A program made the position numbers and the translations under genes. Shown here one piece after another: positions 11,737 to 23,795 of a DNA stretch of 64,000 nt; the stretch's first letter is position 1, and every line of letters begins with the position of its first letter. Origin of the DNA: Tricholoma matsutake (lineage: Eukaryota; Basidiomycota; Agaricomycetes; Agaricales; Tricholomataceae); assembly GCA_026075535.2 (NCBI GenBank), contig AP026541.1, forward strand, positions 10,540,001 to 10,604,000, written 5' to 3'. The notes under the pieces are model-generated. The model was not told the DNA's origin. It searched no databases and saw nothing but the letters and a program-made list of their open reading frames with translations.

Positions 11737-13300
11737 TCAAAAGGATGAAATGAGATCATTTCTACGATCACCTGCTACAGATTCTGGCAGCTTTCCATTG
11801 TGACGAAGTGCAGTTATATCGTCTAGCATTTTGATTTCTCTAAACTCTTGTCGCAGTGTGCCCAAAGCTGTCCCAGTAATTTTATGTATGTCAAATCCTT
11901 GCAATATGACTGTGCCTGCTGCTGATGCACTCCTGGATAGTGCTGTGTAGTAAGATTGATGGTTCCTTGCACTGGAGAGATCAATGATGTTGAAAGGTCT
12001 CATTTTACCTTGCAAAGTATAACCGGTCATAGCAAAGTTTGGGAGTATCTCGACTTGACTCCTAGAAATGTTGATGGTTTCATCATTAGGAAGAACACAT
12101 CATGTGTTACTGACTGTTCTAGTCAATGGTACAACATTCAATGGCAAGTTTTCCAGCTGTACTGTCTGGGGGGGATTTGTGAGCTTGACAAATAAGGTGT
12201 TGAGCATACATTGGCCCCTAGAACCTTCTGTAGCTTGCCAAATGTACACTGTCACTTCCTGACCCTTTGTCCTACACAATTCTGTTGCACTATTCAAGTG
12301 AATAATTAGAGGCAGTCCCTTGCAAAGTGACAGTTTTCCCAGTATATTATTTGTGTTGCTGCTTGGCAATAAATCCCAAAGAGTCTGCTGCAGAGCTGCT
12401 GAAACTAGAGGTACTTGGACCCACTTTCTGCCCAACAAGGCAAATGACTTCTTCTTGGCTGTTGGTAGGGCATGATCATCAGATGAGCTAACAGTGTCTT
12501 CAGAATAAAAATTGATCAACTTCTGGCCTGTTTCAGCTGCAAATCTTTGCAATCCAAGGTCATTGATGACATCTTTTGGTAGATTAAGTGTAGTTATAAT
12601 AGATAGACACATTGCAAAATTGTTGTTGTTTCACAGAAGGTCAACCTTCAAGGTTGCTGGATATCCAAGAATGCAAGAATTCAATCTCGTCAGGCATGCC
12701 TGCCTTGTACCACATGTTGCTTAAGGCCTGACACAACCTTGCATCATCAGGTGTTTGGGTTGTTTGACGCATGTTTTCACATAGAATGACTATGGTAGTA
12801 ATTTGATGCCAGAGCACCTTTCTGATTGCAGCCTCTTTGGATTTGAGCCTACCATTCTGCTGTACAAGGATGCATGTTCTTGACCTATTGCAGGAGGAAG
12901 CTGAGCAAAATCACCAGCAAAAATCATGCCCAAGCCTCCAAAGGGTTGATCAGTGTTGTTCATCACTTTTGCAAGCCTTTTGTTGATCCTATACAAATCT
13001 TTACAGGACAACATTGACACCTCATCCATAAAAATGTAGTCAACTCCTTGTAATATTTGTTTTACTTCTGCAAGCTGCAGATGCACAGCTCTACAACCTG
13101 TCTCAAAATCATTAATTCCAAACATATAATGATAAGTTGATCCACTGAGTAAAGCAGCAGCACTTCCAGTCGGTGCAACAACAACAAATTGGTGTGACTC
13201 TTTCTTGTGCTTGAAAAAATCTATCAAAGCTTTCAATACTTGTGACTTGCCAGTTCCACCCATCCCACCGATATGCATTTCAGCTGTTCAAAAGATGAGG
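11737..13300 (-). pseudogene. PIF1-family helicase of the Helitron
   Basis: Superfamily 1 motifs are readable in order. Walker A is GMGGTGKSQVLKALIDFF (about 13265), motif Ia is APTGSAAALLSGSTYHY, Walker B is DYIFMDEVSML (about 13030) and motif III is GMIFAGDFAQLPP (about 12910). A long linker includes LPLIIHLNSATELCRTKGQE and LENLPLNVVPL. The C-terminal motifs are MTGYTLQGK and ARNHQSYYTALSRS (about 12030-11930). In Helitrons this helicase unwinds DNA during rolling-circle transposition. The reading frame is broken near 12050-12100 and near 12700-12790. Confidence 0.85.
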
Positions 13301-14640
13301 AGCATGAGTGATTAGCAATGATACGAAATGCACATTCCTGCTCTGTATTCAGGTGAAAGTCCTTAACCACAGAGTCCATTGCAATTTTCCAGTCCAGATT
13401 GATGCATTTTTTTACAAGATAATCTTTGTCAACAACTTTGATGCCCTCAAAAATCTTGTTGATATGTAATATAGACTGGGAAGTCTCCCCAGTGGACTTC
13501 CATTGGTAGTTCTCCAACCGATCTTCTAGGATCTGTTGCCTCTTGGATGTAACAACTTTTTTCCATTCAGCCGCTGAGCAATTTCCAGGAATCATTTCAT
13601 AAGATGCTGATTTGTTTGTGAGGCCTTTTGGATCACATTCAGTCCAACCAGGTCTAGCCATGATCTGCTTTGTTATAGATATTGATTTAATCTGCTGTTG
13701 AAACCTGTAACTCTGATGATCATCAATTTCAACATTATCAATGTGTGTACCATCATAAGCAATCTCATCCAACCTTGTGCTGTCAAACACATCTGATTGA
13801 TTCATTTCATGGATGACAGAAACATTAATCATATAGCCAGGCACAGCAGTAGAGCCTTTCTTCAGTTCTGACATGAAATCGTCTCTTTGGTCAAGGCACT
13901 TGTACTGGATATTAAATTTTTCAATTATCCTCTCTTGTCTGTCAGTGAAATTTTGCACAATAAATCTCATCCCAGGAGGAATCTTTTGATTTAAGTGTAG
14001 ATCCAGAGCACCAGGGTTTAAACAAAGTTAGCATAGTTGTGCAATAGAACTCTCTGTCACCTTGGTCATGACAAGGAAGAATCTGGCCTACGAAGTTGGG
14101 CATGAGTGGAGACAGTAGACACCTCAAACCATGTGTTGGAGACAGAGGATGTTGTGAAGTAAATCATAGAATGGGATTAGCTTTCTTTTTTCCAGTGCTA
14201 GCACTTTTGTCAGCCTGAGCCGATTGCTCCAAATTGTCATCCATACTGTCCTGCTCAGCTGCAGCAAGATTCTCAAACTTGTGTTGCTCAGGATGATTGG
14301 TTTGTCCTGCATCACTGTCATCAGGTGGGTCAGGCTGAGCAGAGATCTTTGTCAGAAACTTTTCACATTTGTAGGATGATATCCATTCATAAAGTGACAC
14401 ATGTTCTAGTTCAACTGGCCAGTAGATGTAGTCATACACATTTGATATTCCAATAATTTTGTCCTTCTGTTTTAAGATGGCAACTTTCTCAGGCAACTCT
14501 CCAGTGAGGTCCTCAGTCCAAGCTTTCCTCACTTCATTGACATATGATAGCCAGAAAAATGTTGCAAATTTATGACTGGTGTAGTGATCAGGGTTTCCAA
14601 GCAAGTACATGCAAATCATAGGTGAACCCATTTCTAGCTT
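13300..14640 (-). pseudogene. Helitron protein, region between Rep and helicase
   Basis: Reads from MGSPMICMYLLGNPDHYTSHKF (about 14631), through KFLTKISAQPDPPDDSDAG, into a 245-codon stretch ending just before the helicase, with CDPKGLTNKSASYEMIPGN and FHLNTEQECAFRIIANH. The last phrase is the lead-in that precedes Walker A in these proteins. Frames change at about 14160 and about 13960. Confidence 0.75.
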
Positions 14641-14649
14641 CGCACTTAT

Positions 14650-15440
14650 GGTGTTGTACTATAAGGGCAACCTAAGCCTCTAGCAAAGGGAAATCCAAAG
14701 TTAAAATTATACTACATAATACAGGCATTGGGGACACACCTAGCAAAGGGAAATCCGAAGAGAAAACTCTAAGGATCCCCTTGCTGATGCCCAGTATATG
14801 TGAAGATGACAAAAATCAAATATAACCTAAAAATAGAAAAAGGCGGAGATAGGCAGATCAAGGCCGCCGAATGACATCATACCAAGGGGTATGTGTCGGA
14901 AGGGGTACTCCGCCTCTAAATATAAAAGTGTCAACATGTACAAACATGATAGCAAGGGAAAATTAGTAATAAAATTCGGAAAAATCATAGAAAATGAAGA
15001 ATAGAAGGAAATGAGGTGGGGAAAAATATAGGACAAACATAAAAAATAGGAAAAACACACAGGGCACCCCCCTAGTCCCCTTATACTTTGTTCCTTGGGT
15101 GTCATCATCACAATGGGTGTGATCAAGGGAGGGATTAGGTGAGGGCTTTGACCCACACTATAGGGCCCAAGAGGTAGGAAAACTATCCCACATTTCATAC
15201 CTTTAGATAGTGTAAAATGATATATTTATGGTATAGTTTTCATGTATTGATAAACCCCAAAATGGAATAAGTTTCATCAGGAGTTGGCATAGAAATCTAC
15301 CACTAAGAGGAGTGAAAAAGAATGCTTTTTCCTACCTGTAAGGGATGAGTCGATGGGATGAAAACCTCCCACATTTTGTCCCCCAGTTCATCCCACACCA
15401 AATTCATTCCATGGGATGGTTTTCATCTTTATATTTATGA
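14650..15440. mobile_element. AT-rich insert in the Helitron coding region
   Basis: The Helitron reading frame stops making sense between ISAKLEMGSPM (about 14655) and SLKTHVVFESIWSVFHK (about 15445). The intervening ~790 bp has no coding signal and contains duplicated blocks: TAGCAAAGGGAAATCC at about 14681 and about 14739, and GGGATGAAAACC against an inverted GGTTTTCATC near 15356 and 15420. Exact ends and TSD were not resolved, so the element type is open. Confidence 0.55.
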
Positions 15441-15449
15441 AAGACAGAC

Positions 15450-16860
15450 CAAATTGATTCAAAAACTACGTGTGTTTTCAGGCTCATTTTTGTGATATAG
15501 TCTGACACATACAACAGTGTTCCCTTGATAGCAGTTCCAGACCTGAGACTTGTCACATCAGTATTTCAGCGGAACAAATAGGAAATTACTGATGAAAAAT
15601 TGTTGATCCAACCTTCCTTTTTTTTAATGTTGAGTGCACCAGTAATGGGGTCTACCTGCATTTGTTCAAAGATTTCTTGAGGAAAGCATAATTTGCATCT
15701 GCCCCACTTGTTATCTAAACAGCCTTTATATGACTTAGCCCTATTTTGAGTGCCATCCTTGTTAATGTTGCTACTACAAGTATGTATGTTGAATTTTGAC
15801 ACCACATCATCAACATTAAAAGCAAATCTTTTCTGCCAGGTCTTTAAACATTGGCACTTTTTACATTTGTCACACTTTATGTCACAAGGTCATGGTGGAA
15901 GCTCAGGCAAAGTTTCAGTTGGATCCTGATATGACTCTGACTTTGCCGCATGTGTGACACTGGCCAATACCTCTGCTTGTGTACCTGTCAAGAATTCACC
16001 CCGATATGCATTTTCTAAATATTCAACTATCTGCTGCTGGAAGTCAGAGGTAGGGTCAATTATACAGTCCCTGATCTTGTCTGGTGTGAGTCCACCCTTA
16101 ATCCAGAGCAAAAGGTGAATATGAAGTGTGAGCCGACCCTGCTGTTCAACTGTACCATAGTATACCAATGTCTCTCCAAAGAGCCCAGGGTGGTATGAGT
16201 CAACACCAAGAACATGTTTGATGAACTGTTCAACCATAAAGTGAGAAAATTGGGCACAGGCTACAGGGTTATTAGCTATAAGTCAATAACAATCCTCAGT
16301 GGGCTTGAATGTTACATTTTTATCAGCATAGTACAATGCAATTGGATTTGTGACATCAGCAGGTGAAAGTGTAATATATTAGAGTGGAGCACCTTCATGG
16401 GCTATCAGCAACCAAATCTCATTTCTCATGTATTTTTTGCTGGTGACAGAACCTGAGACTTTTCCACCTATGTGGTCCAGGTCTCAAATTACCTGGTCTC
16501 CTCCTGAGAAGATGGCTTCAGTAATTCACCTTTTGCCATTCTATCAGCTATTGTTGACAGTATGTCTTGATCAAGGGCAAGCAAGTGCTTTGTTATTTCA
16601 TCAAACTTCTCTGTTTCAGCCAGTAGAAAATTACCTGTTGTACTAGCCTTGATCTGTTCATGACTAAAGGCTACAAAAGGAAAGCTAGGATCTTGCTGGA
16701 ACCACTTGTTGTGGTACATGAGGAGAAATTTTTTGTGTTCTCTATCAGAAAGTGAGGTAGAACCAATACCTCCATGCCCATATGGGAAAAGCCAAGGATA
16801 GAGTTTTGGGTACAGTCCTGGATTTTGGTATATAGATTCAGTGTGTGCACTGCATCCAAT
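15450..16860 (-). pseudogene. Helitron HUH Rep endonuclease region
   Basis: Reads ESIYQNPGLYPKLYPWLFPYGHGG (about 16830), then KFLLMYHNKWFQQDPSFPFVAF, then VLGVDSYHPGLFGETLVYYGTVEQQGRLTLHIHLLLW. The HIH at about 16115-16123 is the metal-binding HUH motif, and a tyrosine-containing helix with EYLENAYRGEF follows. After a gap comes NTDVTSLRSGTAIKGTLLYVSDYITK (about 15560-15480). This is the nicking/joining domain of Helitrons. Several stops are present. Confidence 0.85.
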
Positions 16861-18488
16861 TAGGGTGTAGCATGGGTATGGGTAAACCCATGGTAAATGG
16901 CCCACAGGTTGGACAGGTATGGGTACAGTTGCCAAAATGCTGGACCTGTGACATACCGTACCTGTTTTGGTGGTGTGATGGGTATTGATGGGTTGCTTGA
17001 GGTGCCAGATCCGGCAGTTGCCAAACTACTGATTGACTTCAGATTTCCGGTTCCTCTTCACCCATGGGCATCGCCCATCATAATAGTAAGTTTTTGTTTT
17101 TTTCAACTAACTAAATGTGCTCTTTTCTAGGGTACAGTGTCAGCTCAACAACAGTAAGTTGTTTATTTCTTTCAATTAACTAACTGTTTCTTTTTTCTAA
17201 AGGTTCTATCTATGTTGTAACAATGAGACGGTGCCAAGACAGCACACCCATGCCTAGGACGATGACCCAGGACAGGACCAGGAGAACCCACCACTGCGAA
17301 CCCCTGCTCGCAGAGTGGATGACTTATGAAGGAAGCAATGACAAACAGCCCAGCACCCACCCTAGCCCTGCAAGCCACTGCTCGTGGGGTGGGTCGCAGG
17401 TGCTAGCAGCCGACAAGGGACAATGGGAAGGGGAATGACAAATGACAAATGGGAGATGGGGATGCAAGGGAGGAAGGGAGGAGAACGACAAAGACAATGA
17501 CAAACCATGCAGGGCAGAGGATGATGATGATGATGATGAATGATGAGCGATGAACCACCACCACCACCACCACAGCACCCCCATCCACCACTGAGAATGA
17601 CTGCTCATGGGGTGGAAATGGGGAGCAATGAGATAGGACGACAACACCAGGGGACAGGGACAGAGAGGGGGACAAACGATGAGGACCACAAGGGCAACAA
17701 GGACTGCAAGAATGACTAGGACAATGACTACCAGGCCAAGCCCAGGGCAGGGACCAGACGACAACGATGGGGAGGGCAGAGGACAGGGATGACAACGACA
17801 ACTCTCAAAGTGGGATGAACAACAAACAGTGGGGGGAAATGCAACCAGGATCAGGGCAGGGGCAAGATGACAACAATGGGGAGGACAGGGATGACAACAA
17901 CAACCATCAAAGTGGGATGAGCAGCAAACGGCGAGGAAAAATGAGCCAAGGTGAACAACCAGGAGCAGAGGACAGGGAACCACCACCACCACCGCTGCAA
18001 GGGGGGTGCTAATGGATGGGGCACCAGGGATAACAGGGACAGGGATGACAGGGATGAGAGACAGGGCCCCTCCCTCATGCTTTTGTGGGGGGGTTTTTTT
18101 TTATTTCTACCATTAATTATTTTAGTGGCTCCTCCCTTGTGCGAGGAGGTTAGTTAGCTCAATAAATTTCCTCAATGCTTGTATTGCTCCCAGGCCTTAT
18201 TCAATAATAACAAAATTAAGCTTAGGTATTGTATACAGATTGTAGTTAAGTGATATAAGGGTTATACAATACAAATGCACTATGGTTAGCAATCTAGAAC
18301 ATCAAATAGAAGGCAAAAACAGAGTCAAAACCATGGTGTATATACATGGTGTTGCACCTGTGGTGTTTCATGACAGACCGTGGTAAAAACCTGTTACCAT
18401 GGTTGCAGTGTTAGAACGGGTGTGGTGTTGGTGGGTGCAGGTGTGGTGTGTGAAATGTTACCCATGGTGTGACCCATGCTACACCCTA
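16861..18488. mobile_element. hAT-like non-autonomous element E1
   Basis: Perfect 17-bp terminal inverted repeats, TAGGGTGTAGCATGGGT, are flanked by the 8-bp direct repeat CATCCAAT (16853-16860 and 18489-18496). An 8-bp TSD and a TAGGG terminus are hallmarks of the hAT superfamily. It sits in the Helitron coding region. The interior has no transposase. It holds two intron-like segments (17086-17130, 17154-17202), GAGCA/TGCTC-type hairpins near 17293, 17371 and 17592, (ATG/CCA)n microsatellites at 17521-17575, and C-rich hairpins near 18067 and 18129. Confidence 0.92.
17086..17202 (+). other. Two tandem intron-like segments in E1
   Basis: 17086-17130 (45 nt) runs GTAAGT...CTAACTAA...TTTTCTAG. 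17154-17202 (49 nt) runs GTAAGT...CTAACTG...TTCTAAAG. Both have a donor, branch site and acceptor of fungal spliceosomal type. The short palindrome ATGGGCATCGCCCAT (17064-17078) precedes the first donor. Confidence 0.6.
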
Positions 18489-18496
18489 CATCCAAT

Positions 18497-20222
18497 AGCA
18501 AGGGCTTTACCTTTATTTGTCCAGTGGCGTAGTGCAATTGCCTTTTGGTCATTGATAGTTTTTATATCTAGTTCAGCACCTGTAAGTCCATGAACAATAA
18601 ATGGTCATTCCCCGGATATGGCACCATCATCTACATCATTGTCAAAAACACTTGTTCCCTCAGGGACCTTATTAGAAAAGTCATGGCGATACTCCACAGA
18701 GACAGGAGGGCCATCTTCTGGATACTTTTCCAGATTTTCATATGATATGTCTAAGTCGCTGTATTCAATATGATTCAACTTCAGCCACTCAAGTGCTTTT
18801 GCCACACAGTTTTGATTGACAAGAAGGGGGATTCAAGACAGGTCTTCCTCAGTGGGCTTTGATGGACCTGTGAATAGAATGGCAAGAACATCATCCATCT
18901 CATCAATTGGTGGTGGTAGTGTATTGTACACCTTGGGAACAGGAGATTCAAATGCAATTACATGAGCAACCATTTTCCTAAGACCACTAGATGCTATTTT
19001 GATGAAACAGGAATTGTGATGGATATGAGCAACAAGAAGTTTTTCCATGAAGTTTAGATCAGACAGCTCCTTGGGAACCTGGCCAAGCCAGAGGTTTTTG
19101 GCCAATGCAAGACATGGCACTTTTCCTATTCTGATACTCTGATGGCAAACATCGCAAACCTTGTCATATTGGTAGTTGAGGACAGGACCAATTGAATTCT
19201 GTAATTTTTTGACTGCACTCAACCTGAGTTACATCTGGAGCTGCTAGAATACCAAGCATGGTCTTTATGGCCTTGAGGCAACTCAATTGGAGCATGGATG
19301 TCAACTGACCACATACAGCACAACCAGATTCCTCAAGCTGTGAGGGTTGGGATGCTTTGCACCAATCTTTGATGACAGTTTCACCCAAATCTTCTGTCAA
19401 GGCAGGGGGCAGGAAAGCAGTAGGACCCAGAGGAAAAGTTGTACCATTTACATGTTTCAAATTGTGCTTGATGGTATTTCTCACATTGAACCCAATCTTA
19501 TCACTTTTTGTGAGGTTTACAAATGCATTTGCTGATGCCATTTTCTTTTTGAGGGAAGGAGAAAGTTGAACTTCCAGAACAGACATGTAGAAATTGCAGT
19601 TGACACAATCATGTCCATCAAAGGCTTTGATAAACTGATCTTTAGAGAGATGTGAGCTAAGAGATATTTTATGGATCTGTGCAATTTTTGTTATCATTTT
19701 CTCTGAAATATGTGGTACTATGTCATGGAGTGGCAAGTCAGTATATACAAAGCCATGGTCTATTGGGTAATTCAGGCATTCCACTTCATCAACATGGTCC
19801 ATATAATGAAACGCATGAGCAGCAGACACTCAATCCTCACCTCTTTTAATAAATGATGCAATGGACTGATATGAAAACACATACAGCCTCCCACTGCTGA
19901 CAGGTGCCAAGGAAGGATCATGGACAGGCAAATTAAAACCTGGACAGTTGTTATGGAAAGTGGGTGTACAATGGTGAATGAAAAAAGATGAGTGTAACTC
20001 AGCAAATGAGGTGGAGAACATCCCAACAAGATCACTTGTCAGTATCAGCAAAGTCATTCCATATAGAAAAGAGCACTTCCCATGCAGAGGACTATGTCTG
20101 TGTTGGTGATGGGCACAGCATAATATAGCAGCCCAAGCCATCAACAATTCTAAGGCAACAGCATAATCATGAGGACAGCACTGGTTTTGCACAAAACCAA
20201 GGGCTAAATGATGACAGGCCAC
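18497..20222 (-). pseudogene. Helitron protein N-terminal cysteine-rich region
   Basis: Reads SGRLYVFSYQSIASFIKRGED (about 19850), then DHVDEVECLN, FDGHDCVNCNFYMS, LEESGCAVCGQLTSML, CDVCHQSIRIGKVPCLALAKNLWLGQVP, and IDEMDDVLAILFTGPSKPTEEDL, ending at ALEWLKLNHIEYSDLDIS. The CxxC pairs and the LWLGxVPxEL block are typical of the zinc-binding region ahead of the Helitron N domain. The piece continues across E1 into 16860. Confidence 0.75.
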
Positions 20223-20550
20223 TGAAACGAGAAAGCTGCAATGCTACATAGTGCAGGGTGTAATATTCAATAGAAATAGTGCAACCACCTTGAATATATG
20301 GGAACAAAGCAAACTACCAGATGAAGGACACATTGAATGGTTGGACCCGAGTCAGGTGAGCTGAAGGAATATATGAAATGATGTTGTATTAACACAGGTA
20401 GATGCATTTCAAGTGATTGTGCATGCAACTCAAGAGGGTTGACAGTCAAGGTAGAGCTTTCCACCAGACAAATAGGATGGACAGCACTGTAGGTGCAAGA
20501 GAAGAGCTCAACAGGCGGCTGCAAATTATGAACACATGGTTCCATTTGTC

Positions 20551-20940
20551 TGACCTGGCAATGAGAATGTTCTGACTTTCCATGTAACTAGTTCGAAAAC
20601 CTGTCAGTCAAAGCAGGACAAGCAACAACATAATTCCACCTACAGCGATGGTATATGGAAGCTGCATAGAGGGAGCATAGTTAAAGTAGAGGGCTAAGAG
20701 TGCAAGAATATGGAGTGACTGTATGTCCATGTCAAAGACCAGGGTTGAGCATTGAGCAAAAAGGGCAAGATGACTCAATGTATTTTGACACGTGATGTAC
20801 GGTGCAATTCACAATTAATCAGTTCAGCCTTGGAGGTATGTCCAATGCTTCAAATTTGCCAAACTTTGTAGCTCAGTGCTCCTGTAGTCCCCATGCTTGG
20901 GTGTTGCCTCCATTGACACCTTAGACGCTGTTCTCCTGTA
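20551..20940. other. Stretch with no supported gene
   Basis: Between the Helitron and the next gene I see only short chance open frames and no repeats. Confidence 0.5.
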
Positions 20941-22049
20941 TTGCAATTGACCCAGCATACTTCCTGTCTTTATCTATGTCCCTGTGAAATCCATCTGGTT
21001 CAAATTTAGTCTGAACACCGATACCACTGAGTATGCCCCTTCCATAATTCCATTACACATGGAAGTCAAAGCTCTACTCAATAACATGTCCTGAATCCTA
21101 GCCATACAATGCAATACATCCTTGTACCTTCCCCAACACTCGAAGTACAATGTCAGGCATCCTATGCAATTGTTCATGACCCATTACTCTATTGGTATGT
21201 ATATTTTTGTTGTTTCCCATCATACATGTCACTAATGCAATCCAAACACTATTCTTTTTGCAGTTGAACATCTACATAATGTTCAATCTAACATCCTCCT
21301 TTCAGCGGACTACCATGGTCCATGCTTATTATCCAACTTCGTTTGATTGCTACCTGCCAGACAATTTTCTGCTGTCCAACAAGCATCAGTTGAGCACACT
21401 TCTGTCGTCTGTTTTGTGGCATGACACCTGGAAAACTATGATAGAGTGGGGGGTGAGAGCTATGCCACACATGGATGAGAATTGGATGGCAGATACGAGT
21501 GTTCATTGTATGCAAGGTCTGTTTCTACCCTTCCTCTACTTTCTTGTGCCCACACTGATGAAAATTTCTCGCAGAACATATTTGTCCTTGCCTCTCCTTA
21601 CATTCTTGCTTGCTCAAAAACAATGGTTTCATGGGAACATGAATCACATATCTGAGCCCTTGATAGCAAGAATGTTAATCATGCCAAGATGTCATGTCGA
21701 AATACTCACCGCAGCAGCAAAGTCATCTAGAAGAGCTCCAGCCAAAAAGGAGGTAGAGTCAGCTGAGCACACAGCGACCAGTTTGGGCATGTAAAGCAAG
21801 ACACGGTGGCAAGAGAACGTTAGTGCAATCTAGAAGGGTATGTGTCCTTTATTGCCCCAAACAGTGAACTGACTTGGACAGGCTGCAGAGCAAGGACTGC
21901 AGCATTGTTTACATGTGTTATTTTCCCAACACTTTACTTCCAATGGAATCCAACCACCATGTCCCATGCCTGGTCCTCAAGACTGCAAGCCTTGATATGA
22001 TGCAAGGACATGCTGTTCATATCAATGAGTGAGCTTTTTTTACCCTTGT
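20941..22049 (+). pseudogene. Unrecognised intron-bearing gene, 5' part
   Basis: A plus-strand frame (VPVKSIWFKFSLNTDTTEYAP) runs to a splice donor GTATGT near 21196. The intron ends TTTTTGCAG at 21263. The next exon can be followed for ~180 codons to about 21800 across five TGA and one TAG (21344, 21422, 21476, 21653, 21728 TAG, 21764) and no TAA. Each stop is one C-to-T change from CGA or CAG. The gypsy element at 22050 interrupts what follows, and the gene appears to resume at 31240. No known family was recognised; it could be a host gene or a transposon gene. Confidence 0.5.
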
Positions 22050-22728
22050 TGTTAAGGGCAAAGCCTCGACCACTCGATCTGATTGATGTCATTCAATGAG
22101 GTGCTTCCTCGACGAGTTGTTCGGCACTAGTCTTACTCAGAGCATCCAACATAAGATGGATAGTGCACTCTAGCAGGCCTTCTGCATAGAGTCGTTCAGG
22201 TTCATGCACTAAGGGGCTTCCTTAGTGGTTTTGAGTAAGTTTATGAGTTTGCAAGTTAAGGCTGTAGATTGCCTAGATCTAAACTAAGGACATCCCTACT
22301 ATGAGTTGCAGTACTTATACTACAAGGGAGGTCCTTATTGTCCAATCAGAAAGATAGATGTGTATCAAGTAAGAATAGAAACAATAAGCCTCATGCCTTG
22401 CATGAGGCATCTGATGTCAAGGATCCGATGTCAAGGACATGCTGTGGCGCAGCATGTCGATCGTGAGAGTCCGATGTTACAGACCTCATGTCAAAGGGCT
22501 GTCGTATCACAGCATGTGTGGGAATGGGTTCGGGTGCATGGAGTCACCATGGGTCAAGGGTGCCTTCCATGGGAAGGGGATCAAATGCATGTTGTCGGCA
22601 TGCATTGTGTGTGTGTCTGGTGTCAAGGGCATGCTCTAAGCATGAATCAGGAGTGCCTCCTGTCTGGAGGGGATCGTCGGGTACATTGGATTGGTTGGGT
22701 TCCATGAGTTACAAGGAAAATTGTAACA
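22050..22728 (-). repeat. Gb 3' LTR
   Basis: Plus strand reads TGTTAAGGGCAAAGCC...TTGTAACA. It is clearly homologous along its length to 30575-31239, with scattered point differences that are mostly C/T or G/A. Confidence 0.93.
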
Positions 22729-23235
22729 TTACCCCCTTGTTATGGTCAAAAGTTCCACACTTTGACCTAAATCTTCATTCCTCCTCCAGGGTCAAACCAT
22801 TTGTGGTGTGGATATGTCATGGCATTGGCATCTGGGTGTGGGATAGAGGGACCGTTCATGTCTGAGCTTGGACCGTGATCAGGTTCTTTTTGTTCTATAC
22901 TGCCCCTAGCAGTGGTGTCAAGGAGTCGGTGATGTCGTCAGAAGGGGAGGGGTCTGTAGGGTCTGTGCAGTATCAAGGGCAATCACCATAGTTTTACATC
23001 TTTGCAGATGCTTGGTAGTTTAACGTCTCTGCAGATGGTTGGTAGTTTAACGTCTTTGCGGATGATCAATAGTTTAACATCTTTGCAGACGATTGATAGT
23101 TTAACATCTTTGTGGACAATTGCTAGTTTAACATCTTTGCGGACAATCAGTTCACACCTAGTTGTGTTCAGTGGTCTGGGGTATCAATGTGTGGGGGTGT
23201 CGGTTGGAGCGCAATAGTGTCCCTAGTTCTCCTTG
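22729..23235. other. Gb 3' non-coding region with 27-bp tandem repeat
   Basis: About six 27-bp units with the core TAGTTTAACRTCTTTGCRGA lie at 22990-23152. The unit length is a multiple of three and a plus-strand frame stays open through it, but nothing suggests translation. A near-terminal position beside the 3' LTR is common for such repeats. Confidence 0.7.
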
Positions 23236-23508
23236 TCATCTAAATAAGAGCTGCCTTGCCAGCTCAAATCCGCTTTCTTCATTGTAGTGGGTGTTCCACT
23301 GAAGGTCATTCCACAGTAGGGGGCTAATTCCCATTAGTGGTCTTCTGTTTGGGGTTAGGCCATAGTGGTCGATGACAAACTCCTCAGGAAAGTAGCCCTC
23401 ATCGTCTAATTCTCCTTCAAAGCACCATTCCTCGAATTGTGCTTTTACCCAGGTTAAGTCTGTCTTTGTGCTCCTCTGTGCATAGAGGCAGCATTTTGGG
23501 CAAGTCAA
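23236..23508 (-). CDS. Small ORF between chromodomain and 3' LTR of Gb
   Basis: A 90-codon frame begins MTCPKCCLYAQRSTK and is acidic and aromatic downstream (FEEWCFEGELDDEGYFPEEF, then HYGLTPNRRPLMG). It lies after pol, where some gypsy elements carry an extra gene. A CPKC pair could bind zinc. No family was recognised. It may be a decayed C-terminal extension of pol; the 20-G run at 23659-23678 lies between it and the chromodomain. Confidence 0.4.
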   Translation of the reverse strand: MTCPKCCLYAQRSTKTDLTWVKAQFEEWCFEGELDDEGYFPEEFVIDHYGLTPNRRPLMGISPLLWNDLQWNTHYNEESGFELARQLLFR

Positions 23509-23795
23509 GGATACTCTTCCTATCTAGTCGTCTCTTGTTAACCAGAATATGATTCCATGGGGGCATTCCCAAGAGGGTCGCCCCAGCAGTCTGTTTGTTC
23601 TGGGTGACTGGTCAATGACTCGACATCTAGTTGCTATGTTCTTTTCATATTTATCAATGGGGGGGGGGGGGGGGGGGGTGAAATGTGAACATGAAGGGCA
23701 TCAACATTCGACGGGTCTCGGGTCAATTGTTGTCCAGTGGGTATAAGGGGTGTCATTGTGGGGTGTTAGGAAAGGGGGGTTTTTGGGTTCTCATC

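Larger units (their letters stand above)
10583..20550 (-). mobile_element. Decayed Helitron with Rep, PIF1 helicase and protease-like tail
   Basis: The minus strand carries, in order, a cysteine-rich N-terminal region (about 20222-18497), the Helitron-type N domain and HUH Rep (16860-15450), a central region (14640-13300), a PIF1-family helicase (13300-11737) and a ubiquitin-protease-like domain (11420-10590). All parts are broken by stops or frameshifts. Two insertions interrupt the coding region: a hAT-like element (16861-18488) and an AT-rich insert (about 14650-15440). The terminal TC and CTRR/hairpin ends were not located with confidence. Confidence 0.85.

Noticed and set aside
17324..17992. 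222-codon Cys/Ser/Val-rich open frame
   Set aside because: Shadow of (CCA)n, (ATG)n and GACA-rich sequence inside element E1; no start context or domain.
22990..23152. 27-bp repeats looking like a CRISPR array
   Set aside because: Units are contiguous with no unique spacers, in a eukaryotic gypsy element; it is a tandem repeat.
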